53,161 bases of DNA from a virus. This document shows, in pieces, positions 16,514-25,463 of this stretch (the stretch's first letter is position 1; the number at the start of each line of letters is the position of its first letter). The translations under genes and the position numbers were made by a program. The stretch spans positions 1 to 53,161 of the IMG/VR virus record IMGVR_UViG_3300042545_001591, one strand, 5' to 3'. Under the pieces are notes generated by a model. It was given only the letters and a program-made list of their open reading frames with translations. It had not been told where the DNA came from and did not search any database.

Positions 16514-18484
16514 GTGGCGAAAACTTTTAACAGGCTTTCTCAGTTCAACGGCCTAGAGACAAACGACAGGCTTACCGGTCTTTCTATACCGCTAACAAGC
16601 AATGCTTACCCTGTTGTTCAGTGGTCTATTGACGAAGACGTGTCCTATACAGAAAACCACCTAGTTTTAAAGATTCTTAAAACTTATCTACCAAGCATCG
16701 ACGACCCGATAACCGTCTCGGGTATAGCGTTTGAAGATGTTGCCGGGTACACCCCAATTAGCACCGACCCAAACCCAGTAGCACTAAACAAAAACTACAG
16801 AATTGTAGATATAGATATAGACTCAGACCCTACCCATTACTACCTTCACTGCGAAACCGAACTGGACTGGTCGATGGGTGAAATATTCTCTACCCCCCAC
16901 GGCTCGTATGCGGTATCTGTTTATTTCCTGTATCCCCAGAGATGGGAATGTGACGGTGGAACAATATCTACAGTTGCAGATACTTTTGACGTAAAGTCCA
17001 GATACGCAATAAAAATAAACCCTTCAACATCTGGGCCCGTAACCCTAAGACTAGTTGGCCACAGCCCCATGCTTCTTGAAGACAACGGCAAGGACTTTTC
17101 TTTTAACGGCAAAATTTACTGCACAGAGCAAACTAGTGTTATGTGCAGGCTTGTTTACTCGGAATGGATTGGCGTAGAAGAAGAAGAGCCCGGTTTTGCA
17201 ACTATTTATCCAGGAAGATTTGCCGCGTTTAGAAGCAACGTGGAAATGCTGCCTTTATCCGAAGAAGATACTTATGGTTTTGACGTAATAATTACACTGA
17301 CTAATCATGGTGGACAAGTCGTGTATCTAACTTCTCCGCACTTAATAGAAGACTTTCTTTACTATTCAAACCCATACGTTTATAGCGCTCGCAGTTCTAT
17401 GCCTGACTTTTACTGGGAGATGGACTCAAACCAAACAAACCCATCAGCTCCATTGCATAGGTTTATTGACTGCCTGATGACCGGCGCTAGTGATGTTTAC
17501 GAAGAATACCTGCGCATTTATCACTACGAACCTAGACAACTAGGAATACTTGCAGAGCAGTACGAATCAAACGACACCCACAGTACTTTGGTTAATCCAC
17601 AATATGTTGACTCAAGGTACGCTCCGTGGCTTTCTCAGTTCAACGGCCACAGACTAAAGAAGAATATTAAATACCTGTACAACGGCTTAACGGACACTAC
17701 ATACGCGACAAACCAAGACATGTTTACGTCTACTGGGGCAGTTGAGTCTTATGTTCGGTGGCAGCTTTCCAATGGCTACTACGGTCGAGCAGCAGGGACA
17801 ACCGAAGCAATTAGAGAGGCCGCCAAACAGGTGCTTCACTACACAAAAAACGGAAATAACTCAACCTATTTTGTTTCGATAACCGCCCACTACCAGAGCG
17901 ACCCTTTCAAAATTCTGATTCGCACCCTACTGAATGAGACCTTTGACTGTGAATCAAATGGTGACGAAAGCTACGCATTGCTTGACGCAGTAGAGATGGC
18001 AAAACCTATGGGTTACAAGATTTATCACGAGGCCGTAGCTGTTGTTGAGTTTAGAATCGGCGACGTAATCCCGGGAACAAAAACAGACGGAACCGAGCTC
18101 CCAGGAAACCCAATAGGCAACACCTCGGACGGCATGTACCCACTAGGAAACGTCGTCCCCAATGACGCAACAGGAACCCCTGAATCAGGAATAGTTATTG
18201 CCTCGGTGACCTCAGCGGCGTTCACCATGCTGGCCGGCGATACGTCGGTAACGATTACGCTTACTGGTGGAACGTTTAAAGCTGGCGCAATAGTTGCAGG
18301 CGATTTCACGTTTGCAGGCACGGACGCAACGGCTTTAGCGGCCGGAATATTCACTAGAACTGGTAACACTGTTGTGACAATTACTGGCCTTAGCGGGCTT
18401 GTCGGAACGGACAATACCGTGCTCGTCAAGACTTCTACGCAAGCAACTCAGGCAAGTGCCGTTGTTGGCGCAGGAACTACATAA
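16514..18484 (+). CDS. Baseplate wedge protein, gpI-like with extra N- and C-terminal domains
   Basis: From GTG 16514 (GTG GCG AAA ACT), three bases after the J-like stop, this encodes 656 aa. A longer open frame from 16457 overlaps the J-like gene and is rejected. The first ~300 residues are beta-rich. The middle (PLHRFIDCLMTGASDVYEEY, then VDSRYAPWLSQFNGH, later YYGRAAGTTEAIREAAKQVL) resembles the P2 gpI-type tail protein core that partners gpJ. The last ~90 residues are a Thr/Val-rich Ig-like beta domain (VTITLTGGTFKAGAIVAGDF) that may dock fibres. The fold assignment is by pattern and position. Confidence 0.65.
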   Translation: MAKTFNRLSQFNGLETNDRLTGLSIPLTSNAYPVVQWSIDEDVSYTENHLVLKILKTYLPSIDDPITVSGIAFEDVAGYTPISTDPNPVALNKNYRIVDIDIDSDPTHYYLHCETELDWSMGEIFSTPHGSYAVSVYFLYPQRWECDGGTISTVADTFDVKSRYAIKINPSTSGPVTLRLVGHSPMLLEDNGKDFSFNGKIYCTEQTSVMCRLVYSEWIGVEEEEPGFATIYPGRFAAFRSNVEMLPLSEEDTYGFDVIITLTNHGGQVVYLTSPHLIEDFLYYSNPYVYSARSSMPDFYWEMDSNQTNPSAPLHRFIDCLMTGASDVYEEYLRIYHYEPRQLGILAEQYESNDTHSTLVNPQYVDSRYAPWLSQFNGHRLKKNIKYLYNGLTDTTYATNQDMFTSTGAVESYVRWQLSNGYYGRAAGTTEAIREAAKQVLHYTKNGNNSTYFVSITAHYQSDPFKILIRTLLNETFDCESNGDESYALLDAVEMAKPMGYKIYHEAVAVVEFRIGDVIPGTKTDGTELPGNPIGNTSDGMYPLGNVVPNDATGTPESGIVIASVTSAAFTMLAGDTSVTITLTGGTFKAGAIVAGDFTFAGTDATALAAGIFTRTGNTVVTITGLSGLVGTDNTVLVKTSTQATQASAVVGAGTT

Positions 18485-18503
18485 CAAATCAAATTGCCTT
18501 AGA

Positions 18504-18533
18504 TGGTAAAATTAGAGCAATAACGGAGGAAAA
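18504..18533 (+). promoter_or_regulatory. Extended -10 element and strong ribosome site before fibre genes
   Basis: TGGTAAAAT (18504-18512) fits an extended -10 (TGnTAAAAT) and is followed by GGAGGAAAA just before the ATG at 18534, the strongest Shine-Dalgarno in the tail operon. An identical TGGTAAAAT lies at 52795-52803 before the last plus-strand gene. No good -35 is seen. Confidence 0.35.
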
Positions 18534-19433
18534 ATGGCTGGCGCAGGAATAAAGAAGTTCACGGTGGGGGAAACCCTTTCGGATGCTGAGATTAATACAT
18601 ACCTCATGGACCAGACCGTCCCTGTTTTCGTAAACGCTGCAGCCAGGGACTCGGCTTTTGGTGGGGCAGGAGAACCAACCCTTTCCGAAGGACGTCTTTG
18701 CTACCTACAAAGCACCAAAAAGGTTCAATACTACAACGGCGTTACGTGGAGCGACTCTGGGCAGTTCACCGTTGCTGACGGCGATATTACTACAGACAAG
18801 CTATATGGGGTTGCCGGTTCAGAGGCGGTAACAACAGCAAAGATAAGAAACAGTGCTATCACTACGGACAAGCTAGATGGAACCGCCCTATCCGAAGCCG
18901 TTACTACGGCAAAGATTAGAAATGGTGCTGTCGATTCAAGCAAGCTTGCATCAAACCTGACGCTTACTGGAACAACCGTAATTGCGGCTACAGGAAAAGT
19001 TCAGCAACTTTTGGAAAAAGCTGTTTACTCAGCTACTCCACTTACCACTACACCGACAACGCTCATCAACGTAATAAACGGAGCCGTCTACTATTACTAC
19101 GCCGAATCAGCCCTTGATTTCTCAATAAACATTACCGCCACAACAACCGGAGTTGCAGACCTTAACGCGCTTATGTCGGTTCAGGAAGCGCTGACCATTG
19201 TTGTGTTTACTGCACAAGGTGCTGCTGCAAAAAGACTGACAGCCATAACAGTGGACGGTCTCACTTCCGGCATTCCGGGTACACCGGGCGTACAAGTTGG
19301 GGTTCGTTGGTTTGGTGGAGTTTCCTACCCATCGGGAAATGCAAGCTCTGTTGACGCCTACACAATTACCATTCTCAAAACCGGTACTAACGCTTTCGAA
19401 GTTTTTGCTAGCCAGTCCTCATTTAAGGCATAA
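18534..19433 (+). CDS. Tail fibre / appendage protein
   Basis: A 299-aa protein. The N-terminal half has EGRLCYLQSTKKVQYYNGVT, a short fibre module also typical of structural proteins with the form ...YYNG.W. It then has two near-identical repeats, DGDITTDKLYGVAGSEAVTT and SAITTDKLDGTALSEAVTT each followed by AKIRN, a common beta-helical fibre shaft signature (ITTDKL). The C-terminal ~140 residues form a distinct beta domain. It is probably a fibre anchored on the baseplate by the upstream I-like protein. It is expressed with a strong ribosome site. Confidence 0.65.
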   Translation: MAGAGIKKFTVGETLSDAEINTYLMDQTVPVFVNAAARDSAFGGAGEPTLSEGRLCYLQSTKKVQYYNGVTWSDSGQFTVADGDITTDKLYGVAGSEAVTTAKIRNSAITTDKLDGTALSEAVTTAKIRNGAVDSSKLASNLTLTGTTVIAATGKVQQLLEKAVYSATPLTTTPTTLINVINGAVYYYYAESALDFSINITATTTGVADLNALMSVQEALTIVVFTAQGAAAKRLTAITVDGLTSGIPGTPGVQVGVRWFGGVSYPSGNASSVDAYTITILKTGTNAFEVFASQSSFKA

Positions 19434-19435
19434 CA

Positions 19436-21925
19436 ATGCCTCTTCTTGGAGCTAGAGCTACAGCCTCTAGGGGATATTTTGGTGGAGGGACCAAACCTGG
19501 TGCACCCATAATTACCAGCTCTACGCAGGGTGTTGCTTCGTTATCTATTGCTTTTACTGCTCCAGTTTTTAACGGCGGCCTTTTAATTAGCAAGTATGAA
19601 TACGCTGTTTCGATAAACAACTCCACATGGACTACGTTCGCTACTGCTGTTTCGGGAACTAACCCACCAACATCTCCGGTGACTATTTCTGGTTTAACAA
19701 ACGGGCAGCCGTACTACGTAAAACTTAGAGCAGTCAACGGTCTAGGTTTTGGACCGGATTCAAACGTCTGGAGCACGACCACCACTCCAAGAACAACGCC
19801 CGATGCACCAACACTAACTTCTGTTACTCGTGGTTTTAGAAGACTCACTGCGGCATTTACGGCCCCAGCTTTTAACGGTGGAAGTGCAATAACAGACTAT
19901 GAGTACTCAATAAACGGAGGTACGACATGGGCATCAATGGTGCAGGCAACAACTGCTGATTATCCGATTACTGGTCTCTCCGACTTTACGTCCTACGATG
20001 TGCGTGTGAGAGCCATGAACGTAGCTCCAGGCGGAGGAACGCGCAGCGCCTTAATAAACGCTTACACTGCTGGAATCCCAGGAACCGTAACTGGCGTTAG
20101 TGGAACATCCAACGCTAACGCAGCGTCCGTGGTTTCATGGACTGCGCCAGATGCAAACGGTGACGGGATAGATGACTACACGATTCAGTACTCAACTACT
20201 TCAGACTTTTCTTCTGATATAAATACTTTTGCCCATACGGCATCCGCTGCTACTTCACAATCTATTCCACTCACAAACGGAACGACTTATTATTTTAGAG
20301 TTAAAGCAGTAAACGCAGTTGGTTCATCCCTTGACTGGTCAGCTATTTCGGGAGGTGCAAGACCAGCAATTATTGCAGGAATACCAACTTCGATTACTCA
20401 AAGCTCAGGAAATGGCTCTTACACAATCGGATGGACAGCCCCAACGGGCACTCCGCCATTCTCTTATGTTGTTCAAATAACCACCGCAAACGAGACCGCA
20501 TGGGACACGGCAAAAGAAGTTACCGTAACGTCTCTTAGTAAAACCTTTACTGGCCTGTCTAACGGTTCTTCTTACCGAGCCAGAGTTTATGCTTACAACG
20601 CTGCGGGAGCAACTGCTCCGTATTGGGTTGAAAGCACGGCGCAAACGCCATCCACGGTTCCTGACAACGTCGCAACTCCTACATCGTCTGCAGGAGATAG
20701 ATTCTTTAAAATTGACTGGGTAGCACCAACAGGAACTGGAACTGGTGGCTCACCAATAACAACGTATTGGGCTCAATATTCTACTGACAATGTCAATTGG
20801 GTAGGGACTGTGGATGTTGGAAACGTTCTTACCAAAACATGGACCAGCAATGGTACCACTTTCAAAAATGACGGAACAACTTATTATGGACGTGTTATAG
20901 CATTTAACGTCAGAGGCAATAGCGTTGCATGGTCGGCTGGGTCACCTGGAAGAGCGCCAGCAATGGTTATTCCAACAATGAACTGGGTTGATTCTTCAGC
21001 TACAAAATATTCAGACTGGAGCATGTCCTGGTCTGGAACAACTGGATATACGTACCAAACTCAGAAGTATTACACCTCATGGGCAGACTTCGGGGGCTCA
21101 CAAAGCGGTTCTGGTGCAAAAACAAGCGACTCGTTTACTGTTGGGTATGGGGCGTCTGTTTATGGCAGAGTAAAAGTAACGGACCCTGATGGTGTTGTTG
21201 ATTACACGAACCAAAGGTATGTTACCGCCGGAAGAGCTGCCGGTTCAGATACCGACACATATAGCTGGAATGACTGGGTGTACACAAACGGAACTGCTAC
21301 CGGGAGTGTCATTGCTTCCAATCGGAGCTACGATACTGAGGAACAGTTTAACGGAGAATCCTCCACAAATGTCTATCCCATTTCGTACCCTCACGTTTTT
21401 GATGACAACACCGACGGAACGCTTGGCTCCACCAACGGTAACATAGTCTATGTTTATGCCGTAAGAATAAGAATGACCCGTGCCAACAGTGAGGTATTTG
21501 ACCTCACAGCCAATACTCAAACTAACACAACTGGAAGAAAAGTTTTCTTCTATGGTCCTGGAAGTCTCGGGATGCGCCTCTGGAAACAGACCGATGGTAC
21601 ACCAGTGGGCCAAAGCTGGGGAACCCCAGACCAAACAGTCAACTCCTTCTGGACCGGAACGGCCCAAAAGGAGCACACATGGAATGTCGACAATACCGTT
21701 ACCGGTAACGTACTTGTTAATGGCGTGCGCTGTTTGCGAGCTCCCGGTAATGAATGGTTTATATCCGGGAGCAATGCCGCTGGAACTGTATACTCCACCA
21801 ACTGGGGTACCGTTGTGAGCGGTGCAGCAACAACCGTAGCGCTCACCGTGTATTATTTCCGTGCCACCAGGACATTCACTACATACGCCAATGATTACGG
21901 CGCAACAAATTCAACCTATGGCTGA
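19436..21925 (+). CDS. Multi-FN3 virion adhesin
   Basis: An 829-aa protein beginning two bases after the previous stop. Five consecutive fibronectin type III-like domains of ~90-100 residues can be followed from about residue 20 to 510; each has a W/FTAP strand (IAFTAPVFNGG, AAFTAPAFNGG, VSWTAPDANGDG, IGWTAPTGTPP, IDWVAPTGTGTGG), a Y...YS strand and a GLTNGQPYYVKLRAVNGLG-type end. The last ~310 residues are Trp/Tyr/Thr-rich and unlike FN3. FN3 domains on phage structural proteins bind carbohydrate weakly and are spread by transfer. Its place at the end of the tail operon suggests a surface adhesin. Confidence 0.8.
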   Translation: MPLLGARATASRGYFGGGTKPGAPIITSSTQGVASLSIAFTAPVFNGGLLISKYEYAVSINNSTWTTFATAVSGTNPPTSPVTISGLTNGQPYYVKLRAVNGLGFGPDSNVWSTTTTPRTTPDAPTLTSVTRGFRRLTAAFTAPAFNGGSAITDYEYSINGGTTWASMVQATTADYPITGLSDFTSYDVRVRAMNVAPGGGTRSALINAYTAGIPGTVTGVSGTSNANAASVVSWTAPDANGDGIDDYTIQYSTTSDFSSDINTFAHTASAATSQSIPLTNGTTYYFRVKAVNAVGSSLDWSAISGGARPAIIAGIPTSITQSSGNGSYTIGWTAPTGTPPFSYVVQITTANETAWDTAKEVTVTSLSKTFTGLSNGSSYRARVYAYNAAGATAPYWVESTAQTPSTVPDNVATPTSSAGDRFFKIDWVAPTGTGTGGSPITTYWAQYSTDNVNWVGTVDVGNVLTKTWTSNGTTFKNDGTTYYGRVIAFNVRGNSVAWSAGSPGRAPAMVIPTMNWVDSSATKYSDWSMSWSGTTGYTYQTQKYYTSWADFGGSQSGSGAKTSDSFTVGYGASVYGRVKVTDPDGVVDYTNQRYVTAGRAAGSDTDTYSWNDWVYTNGTATGSVIASNRSYDTEEQFNGESSTNVYPISYPHVFDDNTDGTLGSTNGNIVYVYAVRIRMTRANSEVFDLTANTQTNTTGRKVFFYGPGSLGMRLWKQTDGTPVGQSWGTPDQTVNSFWTGTAQKEHTWNVDNTVTGNVLVNGVRCLRAPGNEWFISGSNAAGTVYSTNWGTVVSGAATTVALTVYYFRATRTFTTYANDYGATNSTYG

Positions 21926-21937
21926 TAATGTTTTGTC

Positions 21938-22156
21938 ATGCGTGAACAAATAGGCAAAAACCAAAAATCTAGTCCTACTGACTTTTTAAAATCAGATACA
22001 GAATTTGCGCCGACTGCACTTCAACGCGAGCGTTACTCAATCTGCAAGGAATGCCCAGAACTTACGAAAGTTACAAAGCAATGCAAGCAATGTGGTTGTT
22101 TTATGAACTTAAAAGTGAAGCTTGGTCATGCAGTCTGCCCACTAGGTAAGTGGTGA
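21938..22156 (+). CDS. Small zinc-ribbon-like protein
   Basis: A 72-aa protein with ERYSICKECPELTKVTKQCK, QCGCFMNLKVKLGHAVCP and LGKW at the end. Cysteines fall as CxxC, then C-xx-C-x-C, then CP, a layout that can bind zinc. Similar small CKECP...CGCFM..K...CPLGKW proteins are common in phages near tail fibres or glycosyltransferases, with unknown function. GATAAT lies 8 bases before the ATG and no Shine-Dalgarno is obvious, so a leaderless start is possible. The 3' end overlaps the convergent glycosyltransferase by 15 bases, leaving no room for a terminator. Confidence 0.7.
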   Translation: MREQIGKNQKSSPTDFLKSDTEFAPTALQRERYSICKECPELTKVTKQCKQCGCFMNLKVKLGHAVCPLGKW

Positions 22157-23212
22157 TTTCAGCTCGTAGAAACCTTTGCCCCACAAAGTCATAAGGCGAG
22201 TGAAGTACTTTTCATAGAGAAGCGCATTTGTTTCCAAGCCGAACCTATCGACCGCATACTCACGAATGGCCTTGCGGTCCAAGCTCGGTGCCGCAACTGC
22301 TGCGTCAATGAATTCCTGCAATGTCCTGCAGCGAAAGCCGTTGACCCCATGAACTACGTTTTCGGGAAAAGCGCCCCAATCGGTTGTGATAACCGGAGTG
22401 CCACAGGCCATCGCCTCAGCCACAACTAAACCAAAAGGCTCGGTGTAAATAGTTGGCACAAATGAGGCAATTGCCCCACCCATGAGCCTTGCTCGCTCTT
22501 CGGTTCCAACCACCCCAACATACTCTCCGTAAGCAGGCGGAGTTCCCTGTCCAGCGACCACCAGACGCTTCCCAAGGGCCTTACAGACGTCTGCGGCTAT
22601 CTGATAGCCCTTTCGCTCTATAAGGCGTCCTATGAACAAATAGTAGTCATCTGGGGTTTCCCTGAATGGGAAGTCATTGATGTCCACATGGCCCGGAATT
22701 ACGTCGTCATAGAACTGCCCGTCTACGTCATGTGGGTTGGTGACCGCTGCTCCGTAGCAGACATGCATCCATGCGTAGGACTCAAAAACCTTGTATTTGG
22801 CAAAGATGCCACCATAGCCAACCTCAAACTCCACGGTCATATTGTTGGGAAAGGCGTCGGCTACTCCCTTGTGTGCCAGCCCGCCAATAACGCAAATAAA
22901 GTCTTTTGGTTGGATTCTTTTACCTATCTCGGCAATGATGTTCTTATTCATATTCTGCCAATGGGGCAAGGAATAGTCAAAAGAGGCGAGAGTGTAGTGG
23001 TTCCCGTTTAAGGACTGAAGACGCTCTTCTTCGGTGATGCACATAACGTGCTCAGTGCAGGGGGCTTCATTAAACTCCCCGCTGTACAAGAAAACTTCAT
23101 GACTCAAAGACGTCATCATTATTGCAAACTTACGGACATTCTCCGTAAACGCACATGACGTAAATTCTTTTGTCGTATTTGTGTGGGGGAGGCTAATTAG
23201 GTGAAATCTCAT
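22142..23212 (-). CDS. GT-B glycosyltransferase (GT4-like)
   Basis: A 356-aa retaining-type glycosyltransferase. The C-terminal half has the nucleotide-sugar domain: YYLFIGRLIERKGYQIA (about 191-207), RLVVAGQG (216-223) and EPFGLVVAEAMACGTPVI, the E-x7-E motif with Glu258 and Glu266. The N-terminal half would be the acceptor domain (FAIMMTSLSHEVFLYSGEFN). It is the last gene of the minus-strand block, 25 bases beyond the GT-A gene. Acceptor and sugar cannot be read from the sequence. Its setting beside oxygenases and adhesins suggests sugar addition to hydroxylated virion protein or to a surface glycan. Confidence 0.85.
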   Translation of the reverse strand: MRFHLISLPHTNTTKEFTSCAFTENVRKFAIMMTSLSHEVFLYSGEFNEAPCTEHVMCITEEERLQSLNGNHYTLASFDYSLPHWQNMNKNIIAEIGKRIQPKDFICVIGGLAHKGVADAFPNNMTVEFEVGYGGIFAKYKVFESYAWMHVCYGAAVTNPHDVDGQFYDDVIPGHVDINDFPFRETPDDYYLFIGRLIERKGYQIAADVCKALGKRLVVAGQGTPPAYGEYVGVVGTEERARLMGGAIASFVPTIYTEPFGLVVAEAMACGTPVITTDWGAFPENVVHGVNGFRCRTLQEFIDAAVAAPSLDRKAIREYAVDRFGLETNALLYEKYFTRLMTLWGKGFYELKSPLT

Positions 23213-23237
23213 TTATGACCTCGATTAAACATTTCTA

Positions 23238-23924
23238 TCACGGCATTAGAACTGATGATTTGAAATGCCCGACTTTAACCGCAGTGTCAACAACCGCATC
23301 AAAACCTGCATCTTTGGCTCTTTTAAACATTGCCGTATCTTCTGAAGTGACTATTCTCTTCATTACCCTTCCGTCGCTCGTTATGGTTTCTTCTTCTGCG
23401 TCGGCAAAATATGGGTTGTGGATGTTCTCGAAGACGCCCTGCTTGAAGCATACAAACCCAAAGCCGGCAGCATCTATGTTTACGTACTTTACGCTGGTGT
23501 TAAAATCTTCCATCTTTGCAAACCTGTAATCAAATATTGAGGCTTCCGAATCGTTGGCTGTTTCTTCCAAAATCTGCTGAGGGCTCTTCTTCACGACAAC
23601 AGACAGGCTTCCGTCGCCCCTAATTACATAAATTCCACTAGTAATCGTGTGTGGAGATTCAATAAGCGAACAAAAATCAGACACAGACCATTCGATGTCG
23701 CTATCTATCCAGAACATGTGGGTGTAGTCAGGGTGCTCAGTGAGGGCGCGAAATGCCAACTTGTCACGCAGTTGACCAACATGGGCTCCGCTTTCGTGAA
23801 GAAAGCTTAGTTCTATATTGTTTTGCGAACAGTATTTAACCGTGTCAAAAAAAGACCTTACATAACATGGGGAAAATTCTCGGGCAGGAGTGACGATAAC
23901 GACATTCCTATTGCTCTGAATCAT
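23238..23924 (-). CDS. GT-A-fold glycosyltransferase
   Basis: A 228-aa protein with a GT-A look: RNVVIVTPAREFSPCYVRSF at the N-terminus, HVGQLRDKLAFRALTEHPDY, then HMFWIDSDIEW with a DxD-type metal site at Asp74/Asp76, an ITSGIYVIRG segment, and a C-terminal SEDTAMFKRAKDAGFDAVVD followed by VKVGH, whose His is a likely metal ligand. The layout resembles glycosyltransferases found in other phage genomes. The ATG lies inside the end of the upstream oxygenase gene (17-base overlap), so the two are coupled. Together with the GT4-like gene it makes a two-enzyme set that copy B of the cassette lacks. Confidence 0.8.
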   Translation of the reverse strand: MIQSNRNVVIVTPAREFSPCYVRSFFDTVKYCSQNNIELSFLHESGAHVGQLRDKLAFRALTEHPDYTHMFWIDSDIEWSVSDFCSLIESPHTITSGIYVIRGDGSLSVVVKKSPQQILEETANDSEASIFDYRFAKMEDFNTSVKYVNIDAAGFGFVCFKQGVFENIHNPYFADAEEETITSDGRVMKRIVTSEDTAMFKRAKDAGFDAVVDTAVKVGHFKSSVLMP

Positions 23925-24693
23925 CTGTCAAATCTTTGCTTTGGGCTTCCGTCCATGTGAACTCGGTTTTTGGTTCCTCAAACACTTCGTGGTTAATAGT
24001 ATTTACTGGCGTGTCGTCAGTATTTTCCTCAAAGTCCAAACTCGTCGTGACAAAACAGCTAATTATCCACTTGTCCGAAGAATAAGGGACCAATCCCATG
24101 TGTGGGTGAGTCCAACTTGTAGGAAACAAAACAATTTTACCGATTTCCGCATCGACAGAACAATCATGAATTCTAAAACTTGTCCCCCCGCCATCGGTAA
24201 CGGTATTTAGGTAGACGACGACAGCTAAAACTCTTGTGTGGTTTTTGCCGTTTTCGTCCGGCCTTGGATAGTCCCATGGTAAACCGTCGACATGCTCTCT
24301 ATAGAAACCGTCATTTTTAAAGTACCTCTGAATTCTTAATCCAGTAATGTCCAGATTCGGGACAGACCAGAATTGTGGAAACATTTGGATGTAATCATTT
24401 ATGCACGACCATATGCGCGCATAGAGGTACTCACTGACTGCCGCATACTGGTGGTAATACTTGGTGGAATCAACCGTGTATATATTTGGGTCCATCAACC
24501 CAGTGTCCATACAGCGTTTAATGCCTGTATTCACGCCACCTATAGTCGGCCCCTGAGTAAAAAAGCCAACGTTTAAAAAATCTTCCAAAAGGTTAGACAC
24601 TAAAGATTCACATCTTTCTGCATCTAGAGCCTCCTTGTATTCGGCTATATATGAATATTTTCCAAGAGGAAAAGATGCTTTGGTTAATCCCAT
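23908..24693 (-). CDS. 2OG-Fe(II) oxygenase, prolyl 4-hydroxylase-like
   Basis: From ATG 24693 (preceded by AAAGGAAC; a TTG at 24729 is rejected) this encodes 261 aa. LRIQRYFKNDGFYREHVDGL holds the HxD pair His134/Asp136. VVVYLNTVTDGGGTSFRI is the conserved strand, and GKIVLFPTSWTHPHMG holds the distal His (most likely His198), with Lys208 (SDKWIISCFV) for the 2-oxoglutarate carboxylate. This is the P4H-type jelly roll. The family hydroxylates peptidyl proline or lysine, or small molecules. It lies between the dUTPase-like gene and the GT-A gene, which would fit hydroxylation followed by glycosylation. Copy B has no counterpart. Confidence 0.88.
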   Translation of the reverse strand: MGLTKASFPLGKYSYIAEYKEALDAERCESLVSNLLEDFLNVGFFTQGPTIGGVNTGIKRCMDTGLMDPNIYTVDSTKYYHQYAAVSEYLYARIWSCINDYIQMFPQFWSVPNLDITGLRIQRYFKNDGFYREHVDGLPWDYPRPDENGKNHTRVLAVVVYLNTVTDGGGTSFRIHDCSVDAEIGKIVLFPTSWTHPHMGLVPYSSDKWIISCFVTTSLDFEENTDDTPVNTINHEVFEEPKTEFTWTEAQSKDLTDDSEQ

Positions 24694-25463
24694 TTGCGTT
24701 GTTCCTTTCTGTATTTGCCCCTGCGCCAACTAGGGAGAAGAGGAATTGGTCCACCAAAACCTCTTTCGTAAATAAGCTTAAATACGTTCTCGTCACCAAC
24801 GTGCATTTTTGAAACATTATCAGAACGTTTAAAAAAAGTCATTTGGGCAATAGGGGTCCCCTGAGGAATGTAGAACTCTTTGTCCGTCAACACGTTTAAA
24901 ATTATATTGACCGTATGGTAATAATCCGTGTTTATTACTCCCGGGATTACGTCAAACTCGGGCCTTGGATTAAGAAGCGAACCAGTCAGAATGCTTGAAT
25001 ATCCTTTTGGCGTCATAAAGCAAAACGGATTCCCAAGCTTTATGTATTGCCCTTCGCCAACAGATGGGTTTCTTCTTTCCGTAAACGGACAGTCCCCTGT
25101 TTGTTTTCTTTCAAAATGCTGTATTGAGCCCATAATTTTTATGTTTTTTCTGTCGACATTAAACTCAGACTGAATGTCAATACCATTGGGATGAGGCCTT
25201 ACTCGTAGGTCGGCCCACAATGGGATGGTCACACCGTTATGCATCAGGTCTTGTCCGCCAGGGCAATACCTATAACCGTCCTCTAGAGGGGTTTTGGTCG
25301 TCCAGTCGTCTTTGGAGAACTTGTTCATGTAGGGCATAATATCTTCATCGCCTAACAACCTATTGTCTTCTGCGGTTATTAATATTTCCCCTGGCTTCAA
25401 CTTGGGTAACTGGTTTACCCTGGATACGCCATCTAGATAAACAACATTTTTAGAAGATTTCAT
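24684..25463 (-). CDS. Cassette protein with dUTPase-like motifs (copy A), function unknown
   Basis: A 259-aa protein from ATG 25463 (a TTG at 25481 is an alternative). It is homologous to 34655-35449: both have KPG...NR near the start, a Cys followed by GVTIP.W (here NGVTIPLWADLRVR), GDCP/GECP, NP..F.T...S and FKR. Residues 174-183 (PGVINTDYYH) and 202-207 (GTPIAQ) look like dUTPase motif 3 (G-I-D-x-D-Y-R-G) and the later G-x-x-IAQ strand. The catalytic Asp is replaced by Asn, so a dUTPase reaction is unlikely. It sits next to a halogenase in both cassettes, so a partner or substrate-binding role is my inference. Its stop overlaps the oxygenase start. Confidence 0.7.
   Translation of the reverse strand: MKSSKNVVYLDGVSRVNQLPKLKPGEILITAEDNRLLGDEDIMPYMNKFSKDDWTTKTPLEDGYRYCPGGQDLMHNGVTIPLWADLRVRPHPNGIDIQSEFNVDRKNIKIMGSIQHFERKQTGDCPFTERRNPSVGEGQYIKLGNPFCFMTPKGYSSILTGSLLNPRPEFDVIPGVINTDYYHTVNIILNVLTDKEFYIPQGTPIAQMTFFKRSDNVSKMHVGDENVFKLIYERGFGGPIPLLPSWRRGKYRKEQRKWD

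Noticed and set aside
24684-25463. Functional dUTPase or dCTP deaminase
   Set aside because: The resemblance is limited to motif 3 and the IAQ strand, and the catalytic Asp is replaced in both copies.
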